Assembly: GCF_024713975.1 (NCBI RefSeq) | Contig: NC_091096.1 | Span: 24,763,458 to 24,827,457, forward strand | Direction: 5' to 3' | Length of the DNA stretch: 64,000 nt | DNA from: Paralichthys olivaceus | Taxonomy: Eukaryota > Chordata > Actinopteri > Pleuronectiformes > Paralichthyidae | In this document: piece by piece, positions 37,215 to 59,300 of the stretch | How positions within the stretch are numbered: the first letter of the stretch is position 1 | How the letters are laid out: the number at the start of each line of letters is the position of its first letter | Translations under genes and position numbers: made by a program | The notes under the pieces: generated by a model | What the model saw: only the letters and a program-made list of their open reading frames with translations | The model's database searches: none | Told to the model about the DNA's origin: nothing

Positions 37215-37346
37215 TGAAAAGCCCACCGGCCAGTATCGGGCGCTCTCATTGGCTCCCGTGTTAGCCAATGAAACGAACTCTTGTTCGCGGACTTCCTCCT
37301 TCCATGTGAGCTTCTCTTCCGTGCTAACAAGCAGCCAGAGAAAAAC
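37215..37346 (+). promoter_or_regulatory. imp4 promoter with inverted CCAAT pair
   Basis: ATTGGCT (37249-37255) and AGCCAAT (37263-37269) form an inverted pair of CCAAT boxes 7 bp apart, about 80-100 bp upstream of the imp4 ATG. This is a typical NF-Y arrangement for a TATA-less housekeeping promoter. Pyrimidine runs (ACTTCCTCCTTCC, CTTCTCTTCC) near 37.29-37.32 kb could hold the transcription start. Only about 340 bp separate the last rabl6 poly(A) signal from these boxes. Confidence 0.5.
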
Positions 37347-40300
37347 ATGGTAAGTCGAAACTAACTGAAGATATATTTATATATATGAAGCGAAACGTTT
37401 AATGTTAACGTGGATCCATGATGATACCCTCACCGGTGCTGCGTCACACTGTGGCCCCACCATGTTATAGTACTACAGCGAACTAACTGAACTATCCATG
37501 TTTGTGCACCACAGTTGTACATTTGTCTCCCAACGAGTGTGTAGCCTTGTTCACGTGTTAACCACCGTTCAACATTAAATCTTATCTTTCGACAAATCTG
37601 AGAATGGTTTGATCAATAAAACTAGGATCAGTAAATCTTGGACGTCTCATATGTTAAAACTACACGTGATCAAATACACAGAATGATGATGTAGATGTAC
37701 ACACAGTAAGAATCCGTTCACTGCACAGTGCACAGACATGACATATTAATCATAAGGTGCAGACATATTGATTCCGTGGATACTTCCAGAGAGGATAAAT
37801 GATGAGAGAACATTAGCAGGGCTAATAGAATCAGTGTGAGAATAATAAGAACAGTGAGCAGCGCATCAGGTTGAGTCCTCAACTTTCACCCACCTGACCT
37901 TGCTGGGAAGAGGTCGCAGAGCCTTGAGGCTCGGTTCAGCAGCTCAGCCACTGAACAAACTCCTCTGCTTCATTATGGCGGCGGTGGGCGTCATTGTCCA
38001 TGATGGACAGCAGTTTGCACAGGGTCACCACAGAGCCAGCTCGACTGATCCGTTTGTCTGGCCGCATCACATCTCTCTTTGTGGAACAGAAGTCTGGCAA
38101 CAACAGACTGCGATGATGTGAAAGCCCAGGAATCAAGAGCCAGCTCAGCCCCTTCCTATAATGAACATATATCCATGTTCTCTGACCTCAGTCCGATATG
38201 TCTTCCAGCTACACCTCCACCACCAATTCCCTGGTCCTTATTCACCCGCAGTTGTTTTGATCCCCCTCCTGTCCACCCTTCACACACCCTCCAATGCCTG
38301 AATCAGTTTGCTTGAAAAACTTTGATGTGATGATCTTGATGTAATGTTGACAGCTTCGTCGGGAGGTGAGACTGAGGAGAGAGTACCTGTACAGGAAGGC
38401 ACAGGAGGACAGGCTCCGAACTATAGAGGATAAAAAACAGAAGTTGAAGGGAGCACTTGAAGGTAGGAGGGCACGTTCAGTAGATTCTGTTCTACTCATT
38501 GTCTGCACTTTAGGATGTCCTAATCAAATCCTTGTTATACATGATATATTTTTTTTCCCCTCTCTCCAGAAAATTTGCTTATTCCAACCGAGGTACGCAA
38601 AGACGCTCTGCAGCTACAGAATCTACTGGAGTATGACGATGAAGGGGCAGAAGGTTGGTGTCATGATGTTATCAACAGCATTCAATCTCATTGCCCTGAT
38701 TTACCTGTTTTTTTGGTTTAATTATGCATTTGGCATTTTGTCTGTGCAGGCATCAGCTCTCACATGGATGATGAATATAAATGGGCCGGAGTGGAAGACC
38801 CCAAAGTCATGGTCACTACGTCCAGAGACCCGAGCTCCAGACTCAAAATGTTTGCCAAGGTCAGGCCAGTTTCTCTGTGGTGACTCCCTCAGCTCGGACA
38901 GCAGCATGATATTGAGGTTGCTAGTGTAATTCAGGGGCACAGGGACAACAGTGAAGTCCACTTGTAAACAAGCTTCTCAAAGGTCTGTGTATCTGTCACA
39001 GCTCACTGTCTGAGTCTGTGAGAAGGGAAGTGAACGTTGGGATGCAGATGTATATGCGTGTGGCGTAATATCTACAGTAGTTGACAATGAATGTTAAATA
39101 TTTATGAGAACACATTGTTCTTTGGGCCATTTCTTAAAAATATTGTTTAAAGTTTCCTAAAATCAACAATGTAATTTAGTAGATATTATATTGTAAATGG
39201 AAACAGTGTTTAACTGTTACACCACCAAATATAGGATCATCTTTTAGGCAGTGCGCTGCTGCACATGCACTGTATATGCAAAACTGAAATTTGTGTACGA
39301 ATTCAGAGTAAAGTTTCTAATATAAAATGAGTCATACATGAATGATCAGTTTGGATTCAAATGACAATAACACACACTACCAAATGATTTGCCTGGTACC
39401 TGATGACATTCAATCTAGAATATTTACTAAATTCAGTCCATCAACAATCATAATAATAATAATAATAATCATCCGTTCTTCCATTATTGGCCATTGTTAA
39501 GGGCCTTAGACAGTCTGAAGCCTATCCCAGCATACACGAGGGGTGGAAGGCAGGGAAACCCCTTTGACAGGTCATCATATCTGTACAGAGAAATAATCCT
39601 GCATTGATTTGACATTACAGCTGCAGGGACTCTTAGTTCAATCGATGAAGTGTGAGGAGATATTGAGCAGAGAATAACATGATGACACGGTTTGGAACTC
39701 GTTACAGGAGGTAAAGCTGATGTTCCCTGGAGCCCAGCGCATGAACAGAGGAAACCATGAGATCGCTTCACTGGTGCAAGCCTGCAAAGCCAACAATGTT
39801 ACAGACCTCGTCATCATGCACGAAACAAGAGGACAGCCTGGTACGCCTGTTAACTCACGTTCCAGATTTATGATATATTGATGCCATTTTAAATTGTGTT
39901 AACATGTACTACTATGAAGTATTCACCAACCACACTAAAGAGATGTCCCAGTCCCAGATCCCACTGTACTAATTCTTTGTAGGTTTTTACTCTGTTATGT
40001 TCAATTTGGAAAATGGTTGAAATACTAAGAACATAATACAAAGAACAATGATTGTTACACATTAGAACTAGAATTGTGCATATCACGGAGGTTACTATAC
40101 GATATTGAAAATGATAAAATAATAATGCGAATGCCAATATAAATAGCAGATTAAGGTAAATTCATACAGGATAGAAGAGCCATCGGGTAAAAGACGAAAC
40201 AAACAAAGAGCTACACTGATTTCTTTAAAACTAACTGCAGTAGCAGTTTATGACCTCATGAAAGTTTATATCCACGTTAGTAGCCGGGTCATTTTAAAAA

Positions 40301-42473
40301 GGTTATTTCCACATTACCAGCCTCGTTATTTTAGAATTCTCATTTCATTAAACTAGAAAACAAAACCACCTGGATGGATGAACTTTGGATAATTAAGATT
40401 AAGATTCCTCTTTATTGTCCCACACACAGCATGCAACATGCAAACATGGGGAAATTTGACCTCTGTATTTAACCCATCCCGTGTGTACACACATGACACA
40501 CGGAACACAGTCCACACAGTGACCACACAGAACAGTGTGAGCAATTGGGGGGGTTCTGTGCCTTGCTCAAGGTCATGTTGACCTTGGTAGTGCCCAGGAG
40601 GTGAACTGGCATCTATAATGACACCAGACATACTTCCTTTTCATTTTTAGACTCACTTCCTGCCATGGGGATGATGTCATTTGACGTATTTATCCAGTAC
40701 ATTGGTTCTATCTCAGAGATAGTGAACAGCTTGTCATTCTAATCATATGTTGATGATTTCCTCTAGCACCACCAGGTTGACAGTATTCAGGACAGTAAAC
40801 TGCTGTCAGCACAGAAGAACTGCACTTAGTAGTGTACCTGATACACTTTTTTGTTCTTATGTATTTACAGATGGCCTGGTGGTGTGCCACTTGCCATTTG
40901 GACCCACAGCTTATTTCACACTTTACAATGTGGTAATGAGGCATGATGTTCCTGACATAGGAACCATGTCGGAGGCCTACCCCCACCTCATTTTCCATAA
41001 CTTCTCCTCACAGCTCGGCAAGAGGGTGAGTGAGTGCTGGACCTTGTGCTGTACGCCAACAAACACACACACACACACACACACACAATGCTGATATCTT
41101 CTTTCACCACTTGTTTATGCGTACAACTAATTAATTCTGCTCACACAGGTATCGAATATCCTCAAGTATCTTTTTCCAGTGCCGAAGGAGGACAGTAGGC
41201 GTGTAATCACATTTGCCAACCAGGAGGACTTCATCTCGTTCAGGTCAGTGGGAAAGTGCCCCCCCCCCCCCATGCAAATGCTCCACAGATCTTGTGTTAC
41301 AGTAATAATAGCAGTAATCCTTTTCTGTTGCAGACATCACACCTACAAGAAAACAGACCATAAAAACGTTGAGCTGACAGAAGTAGGACCCAGGTTTGAA
41401 ATGAAATGTAAGTATGGAAAGGTAAAGAGTTCTGCAGTACAGAGATGGGTCCGGAACAGAAGCATAGTCAGTCTCAGCAAACATTGAACATAAATGGAAC
41501 AAATGTCTAAACCTTTACTGTCAGGGGTTGAAATATTTCATCCAAGTGAAAGTTGAATATCAGATTGCTGCGTCAACATCGTCTAAACTAGCTTTAAATT
41601 TAAGACTCGTTTTATCACGTTAAGCAAACTTAATACCACATAACTTTGTTAAGGTGTGGATTTATATTTCAGTAAGTGTGGTTGTTTAGTGGTTTAGGTG
41701 CAACCTCAATCTCAACAGGTGTCACGTGAGAGGTTGTGACATCGACCTGCCGTTTGCCATCAGGTTGATAAAACATTTTGCAGGGATGTTCTGCATTTTA
41801 ATTTAACAAAATTCATTGGGATGTACTGATGACTGACAAAATACACCATGTTAACAATGTTTCTACATTTTACTACTCAACCCAGGATTATTGTTTTACG
41901 AGAAAATGCTGAATTTATTTTTGCCAGAATGTCCTATTTAGTGAAGGGGCTGTATTATGTCTAGAAACTGAAAAAATCTATATGTAAGCCCATATAAGCT
42001 TTTCACAAATCAGTAAATACCAACAACAAAATTCATGGTAGAGATTTTTTGAGTTCGTTTTATTTTACCAGGCCTTTGTCTGCACAGAAATAAAATGTAC
42101 AGTCTGATACCTCATACTGGTCCTTTATAAATCAAGGATCAGTGTTCAACCACTGGAAGAAGCCAACTGCAGCTAGAGCAAGGTTTTGTGAAAGTACTGT
42201 ATCATGTGTGAAATCATCACTGTTCATAAACCACCCTTGAGGTAATCATTCAGGAACGAGGAAGAAAAAGAAGAAACGTGTCAAATTTCAGTCCGATTTC
42301 TATTTTCTGCTGCAACTCTTTCGAGATGTTTTAAGCGTTAACATCTGTTCTGTTGTTTAGTGTACATGATCAAACTGGGCACCCTGGAGAACGAGAGCAC
42401 GGCCGACGTGGAGTGGCGTCACCATGCGTATACACACACAGCAAAGAAGAGGAGGTTCCTCAGTGTGCAATAA
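37347..42473 (+). CDS. imp4: U3 small nucleolar ribonucleoprotein IMP4, complete, 9 coding exons
   Basis: Brix-domain component of the U3 snoRNP/SSU processome, needed for early 18S pre-rRNA cleavage in the nucleolus. Coding exons: 37347-37349 (ATG only), 38354-38462, 38570-38653, 38750-38859, 39708-39840, 40871-41025, 41149-41243, 41334-41407, 42361-42473. The sum is 876 nt, 291 aa plus TAA, the same length as human IMP4. A basic N-terminal helix (LRRE...RREYLYRK) precedes the Brix domain (about residues 80-270) with landmarks [42 protein letters not shown] and [12 protein letters not shown]. The C-terminus is [10 protein letters not shown]. All junctions keep phase with GT-AG introns. Intron 1 carries a LINE relic and intron 5 a LINE 3'-end repeat. 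Poly(A) signals AATAAA lie at 42675 and 42740. Confidence 0.96.
37865..38250 (-). pseudogene. LINE reverse-transcriptase C-terminal relic in imp4 intron 1
   Basis: The minus strand reads RISRAGSVV...[19 protein letters not shown] in one frame. This resembles the region after the reverse-transcriptase domain in fish non-LTR retrotransposons (pattern LS-IMDN--HPLH). There are in-frame breaks and no intact element. The boundaries are approximate. Confidence 0.6.
39465..39600. repeat. fragment of a common teleost repeat
   Basis: (AAT)n followed by CATCCGTTCTTCCATTATTGG...GAAGCCTATCCCAGCATACA...GGCAGGGAAACCCCTTTGACAGGTCATCA is a diverged copy of a ubiquitous fish repeat (consensus motifs CCTATCCCAGC and ACCCTGGACAGGTC). 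It is in imp4 intron 4. Confidence 0.6.
40375..40635 (-). mobile_element. LINE 3'-UTR-type fish repeat in imp4 intron 5
   Basis: TTCCTCTTTATTGTCCCACA, GGGGAAATTTGACCTCTGTA, TTAACCCATCC and TCTGTGCCTTGCTCAAGGTC occur in the same order as in the 20.5-20.9 kb copy, reverse-complement orientation. It is a diverged member of the same general family. Confidence 0.6.
41062..41088. repeat. (AC)n microsatellite in imp4 intron 6
   Basis: Short AC repeat 37 bp after the exon 6 donor. A C13 run also lies 16 bp after the exon 7 donor (41259-41271). Confidence 0.95.
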
Positions 42474-43660
42474 AGGATTTAAAAAGCTCCACCAAAGCTG
42501 TCATCAATAATTGTGTTTTGGACTTGTAAAAGTGTTATGTGAGGTTTTGTTAAAATAACCTTAATATGACTTAAGTTCAAGTCAGTTTTTGATTTAGTCA
42601 GCAACTATTGTCACCTTTGTAGTAAATGGGTGATCAGACTGCATCATAACCATCATGAGTGTCAGTATTTTTTAAATAAACTGTTTGGACAAGCTCTTTG
42701 TTAAACATAAGACATACATGACTGTATTATAACTGTTGTAATAAAAGTTGTAATAACCTGTAAGGGTGCAATGGTATTTTGCATTGTCTATAGCGGGAAA
42801 GAAAATCGACCTATCCATATATACAAACATAAACTATATTAACATATAATCGTACTAATTATATATACTTTTTGAACCATTTTTTAAATAACATTTGTGC
42901 ATTTTACATGAGCAACTGCTGTCGTCATTGAAACACAGTTCAATGAAGTACACAGAAGAACTGTTTACATTAGCCAAGTAAAAAGGAATGCCAAAAAAAA
43001 CAAATGCTGAAAGAAAAAATTATGACACTGTTACAAAGTTTTCTTGAAATTCTATGTGGTCGAATTTCATTTTATTCTGTACAACTATCATGGTGGGTTT
43101 AAATATTCAATAGCAGGGGGGGGGGGGGGGGGGCATCTGTCCAAATACTCATCAGTTCTTACATTAGGTTTTGCAGTTATTTGCACCATTATTTACACAT
43201 TTTTATTCTCTCCTTCCATTGCTGTATAGTGGGTAGCAGCACTTTAAGCCATGAAAAAGTCTTAATTTTCCTTACCACCTACAAAACCATAAATATGCTT
43301 ATCCATCCAAGGTTTGTTTCATGGAACACATGATATAATGGAACAGGTCCAACACTAAGTCAGTATTTAAAATCACCCTTATTTCCCCATGAATCCCTTC
43401 ACAGTCATACTTGAGCTTTGGACAGTCCCAGAAAATGAGCAGGATCTCCAATTTGTTTGCAATCTCTCCTCTCACTTGTTTCTTTTATTTATAATCATTT
43501 TTTTAAAATATAAGGGGTTTTAAAACACCTCATTTTGAGCTTCCAGTAGAATGTCCTGCACGATGGGCAAATAAGAAATGCATGTTCCTCCTCACTAGAT
43601 TTGTGACACAGGCGTTCCTGCAGAGTGTAACTCTTAGGTGCACGATGAACACTGTCTGCG
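42474..43660. other. imp4 3' UTR and imp4-araf intergenic region
   Basis: imp4 poly(A) signals AATAAA are at 42675 and 42740. The rest is AT-rich with no recognised gene. A G18 run lies at 43116-43133 and is a possible quadruplex-forming or slippage-prone tract. Confidence 0.6.
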
Positions 43661-43980
43661 CGAACTTGTCGGTGCTCGGTTTGGCTGTGCAGTGTGATTG
43701 ACGGGGACCGAGCCACAGCGGGATCCTACCAGCACAGCTGATGTTGTCAAATGACTGGACGCAGGCCACAACGATCGACCAATGGCCGCGCAGCGTTTCG
43801 GTTCTTGACAGATCCCGACTTCAGATGGAGAGAATTCAAGATGGCTGCTACAGGTAAGAGTGTGTTTGTATCCAAACTGTGTTACAACACTGTGAACGGA
43901 GCGCGGCTGCGTGTCCCCCTGTGACAAACACACGGGGATGGCAGAGTCGTGCCGCTCTCCCCGTGCGAGGTAAATGAGTC
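43660..43980 (+). promoter_or_regulatory. CpG-rich araf promoter and non-coding first exon
   Basis: The region contains CpG-rich sequence such as ACGATCGACCAATGGCCGCG, with a CCAAT box at about 43779. The first exon ends at 43853 at donor CAG|GTAAGAG and joins, by its sequence, the acceptor TTTGCAG at 45066. The leader contains ATG at 43841, which starts a short uORF. The upstream edge of the exon cannot be set. Confidence 0.6.
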
Positions 43981-45077
43981 ACGGTTGCGTATTTTGCGAG
44001 AAGTAGAAGTAGCCAACAAACTGATGCGGTGGTAACCCCCCCCCCTCCAAGTTGGCTAACTTTAGCTGGCTAGTAGCAACGCTAGCATTAAAGCTCGACA
44101 CAGTTACTGCTGCAGGGAGCTAGCTACTGAGTTAGCTGGGTAATCTCCTCTCCCATCCCCGTGAGCATTCAGCTAGCTAGCTAGCTAACACGGTTTCAGT
44201 GTACAAACGCTTCGATAACTAATCGTTGTTAGCATTATATCGCCGTTGTGTCACTCCTCAGCTACCCAGGACCACTCTTCGGCACTTCGGTCACTTAGCT
44301 TCAAGTCATTCAGCTTGTGCCCTCAGAGAAACGTGGCCTCTAAAACTCGAAATGTCATATTGCACAGCAGGCAAATCCCATGTTAAGCTAGCTGGCTAAC
44401 GTCAGCTAGCATTAGCATCATTCGAGTTATTAGCAGGTTTGTTTTACAACTTATGACTGTCAGCGATTTATTTCATCGTAGATGTAACTTCCTGCTTGTG
44501 TTAGTTTTGGTCGTGTTTGCTGTCGGGACTGTAAGCACCGGTGTCGCTCGCACAGCAATATGCTTAAATGTCCCGTTAATACTTGAGAACGATACGTGCA
44601 CAGCCAGACTTAATACAACATGTTAGCAATCTTGATAATTGTGTTCCTCTCGTGTCTGAGAATCACTGCGTGCCCTCCATGAATGTTAAAAGTATATCTG
44701 AAGTATCCTGTAAATCCAATGACGCTGTGAAGTCAGGAGTTCTAAGTGAACTGGTTTTGTTGTCAGAGACACGCTTATGTTTCTGAAAGTGTTTGCCATC
44801 GATTTGTCTCCACACAACTTAAGAGCAATGTTAAAAGAGTGCAGATGCATTTCATCCTCAACCCTCGTTCCATGCTAATTTCATGTATTTGCCTTTAATA
44901 ATGTAATTGTCAATGATGATAGCAATTGAAATAGTCGAATTCTGATCTGGGTAGTTCTAATTTATTATCTATGATAGAAAATGCCCCTTTCCCTGACAAT
45001 TGGCTCCGTTATATTAACGAAAGGTTTTTTTGTCCTCTAACTGAAATATGTCCACGTTGTTTGCAGTTCGTAAGTAA
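43841..45077 (+). promoter_or_regulatory. intron-spanning uORF in the araf leader (with a second uORF at 45108)
   Basis: ATG at 43841 reads MAAT, crosses the 43854-45066 intron and continues VRK to TAA at 45075-45077. This gives a 7-codon uORF in a good initiation context (AAGATGG), ending 101 nt before the araf start. A second uORF, MKLP, runs 45108-45122. Both terminate before the main ATG at 45179. Confidence 0.6.
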
Positions 45078-45178
45078 AGAGGAAACTCCTGGTTCAAGCT
45101 GCTGTGCATGAAGCTGCCCTGAGTTTTCAGTGTTGCAAGTGCAAGTGCTACGTCCCCCAGCTCCTCTTGCATCTCATC

Positions 45179-56338
<11,160 letters not shown>

Positions 56339-59300
56339 GCTCCCTGCAGCAGTGGGCAGAGAGGCTGTCACTCAGTCCAACGCCACATCATTCCTGTGCC
56401 TCAGAGAGGCCACAGCTGGACCTCCTGACAGACCACGACCCCCCAACTCACTCTCTGCCCCCGCAGAGCCCTGGAGCTGCACCACTCAGTAACAAACTGC
56501 AGAAATAACCTTAAAATGTTGCTTAGAGTGATAGTGAATGTTGTTCTTCTTTATACAAGTGAGAAATATCTGCTCACTCATGAGAGAATGATCAACTGTC
56601 TCTAGTAGAATGTTAAAATGCCTAAGATCAGGCCAACAGTGAAAATTCATCAAACAGGATGACTTCATGAGACACTCTGACCTTATTTGACTTACAGGAT
56701 GTTGACTTGTTCTGACAAAAATGTAAAATCATCATGTTTTACATGTGCACTGCAAAATTGCACTGCCCATTCCTAACAGTAAAATAGTCTTACTCAGACC
56801 TTTGAGGAGCACTGTGATCATGGTCAAAAATTTTAATCTGTTTAACCCAGCCATGATGCCTGTTGGTTCAGGTCACCTGATTAGCTTACATACTTCAAAG
56901 ACTCGGTGGTAATGCGCCCCTTTTGGTGTAATGTAATGTAAATGAGTTTGAAATGCTGAGATGCGAAGCAAGTGATTTCAAAGCAGAAGAAGTGCCTGTT
57001 TGAGAGTGTTTTTTTATTAAAGATAAGATATTTCGTCTCAATCTGAACCTCCAGTCATTACTGCAGACACAAACTATATTTAGTCACAATTACAAAGCAG
57101 CTTGAGGAGGCAGTGGGAGATACTTAGACCTTTATATGCGTACAATAGGTTTGTAGCTCCATACACTGAAATATGCAGAAAGGTGAAAAATTCAAATGAG
57201 CTGCCTTCGTGAGCAAGAATTGAAAAACAGAAAGTTGTGAATCTTTGTAAATCTATTTGACCTTGTCTTCCAACACTTTAGAATAGCATGTCTTTATATG
57301 GACAGATGTACTTGAGCAGGCACTTCTTTGTCTTTCAAATTGCCAAGTTCTTTTGAACCCAAGCTTCCATCGATCCACCTGTCAACTGCCACAGGTCAAA
57401 CACCAAAAGAGGATTTTACCTGTGGAAGTTGAGTTGTCTCAGCAGTACCTGGTCTTATCGGCTGTATATCCAAATCAGAGATATGCATTAGATAGAGATG
57501 TGAATTCTAATCCCCTTTATAATCTTTTAAAGTCTTAAAACCCAATTTACTGGGAACAATACAACAGGCATACAAACATGACTGAATCATGCTCCATCTT
57601 AATCCGCTATCAATTCCTGAATCAAAATTATTTCAAATTGTGATATCATTTACCTGACTTGTATTTAAATTCAGGTTGAACACAGGATTAATTTGTTAGG
57701 ACCAATATTCTCCAGGGAAGAATCTTACTGATATTCAACATTTCCATGTCAAAATATTGTGTTCCCACACATTTTATTTATGTCAGGGCACTAAAACAAA
57801 ACCTTAAAAAACATCAGTTAAATCATCACAGGACACCCAGGAGAATATTACAATGTTCAGATTCGGGGCTCAGTAGCCCGACAACTAACAACTCCCAATG
57901 TTTCAGAAATGGGTGAGTATGGCAGGTTGACATGTAATCTTGTGTTAAATCAAACTATTGGTCTACCCCCAACTCATTTATTCTACAGATTCCGTTCCTG
58001 CTAGTTTAAAATCAGAATGTCATCACCCTCCCGATTCCAGGATTGGAGTTATGATAGCTTTTACTGAGGTCATATCAGAAATTATTGTCATTTTAGCCTA
58101 AAGAGGAATTGACAGATCCTAGTAAGATGTAGCCTTAAGGTAAAAGTTGTATTGCTGCTACATTTTATGAGATTTCACTTTAAGTTTTTTTCTATACCTA
58201 GAACTTGAGAAACACTTGTCCCACCTGACAGCCCACTGCTTGAAACGTACTCTTAATGCCCTCAAACCTTGCACCATGGATTAGCTACTATGATTCATGC
58301 ATATGTGCCCACACGCATACACTTAAAGTACGACTGTGGTTCTTGGGTGGAAGTACTGACACTGTGAGTGACGTGGTAATTGGTTTCTTTGGTTTGGACA
58401 TTCTGTGGAAGGTGTGAAATGAGAAAATAACGACATTAAAGGGGCGTAGTGAGCTTCTAATGAATGTGGCTATACAACATGTCTTTAAATTCAAATGTGT
58501 TTTAACTGATCCAAATGGCCACACTCTGAGACAGGGCCAAAAACATGCCATCATAGCCTCGGAGCATCTCCCTGCCTCCCTAATCTCTCTTCAAGAATTC
58601 TGTCTCGAGTCTTTGGAAGTCTATTTTGAATGTGTTCCCACTGTAGTACATTTGTCAGGTGTTGGTTTTGATTTATGCCTGTCATCATCTTTAGAATAAC
58701 CGTTGCAGACGACCAGGAAACTAGAAGTCAATGTCCGAATGTTTTGTTCTGTTGCTTTTTTCCAGGCAGAACTTTTCAAAAACACGAAAGCATGGGAATC
58801 TGTTGATGGAAGCATGATGACACAGTAATTCAACATGTTTATATTCTTCAGCTAGTTTTTAATGCTTAAATAGAAAGACCTTTCCTGCTCTCACCTCTGG
58901 ACAAGAATGATTGAGCTAAACAGTGGCTTGTTGACCATGTTGCTCACAGTGTTATCTCTGCTTCAGTCCTGGAACTAGTTGCTGATGTCTTTTGTCCAAC
59001 ATAGTAAATGAACACATGGGGGCGGAAGCTTCCATTCTTTTCCCACGCTTTCTTTTTGACCCCTTAGGCAATGCTCAGGTGTATACAGCTTCATGATGCA
59101 ATAACTTTCCAATAGGTGGATGTATAGTAACTTAAGCTGAAATGGTTAATACCAGCTGCCTTACATAACAATAACACAGGGTCAAAATACAGGCTACAGC
59201 TGCTTTAAGACCTTCCTAATCAAAGCTGGAACTACAGTGGTGTGTGGGTTGTAGTTTAGAGGTCAGTGTCTCTGCTGCATTATGGGCTCTCGTTGACACT

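Noticed and set aside
38366-38929. A single 187-codon gene at 38.4-38.9 kb
   Set aside because: It is read-through of three imp4 exons and their introns; the spliced frame matches IMP4 exactly in length.
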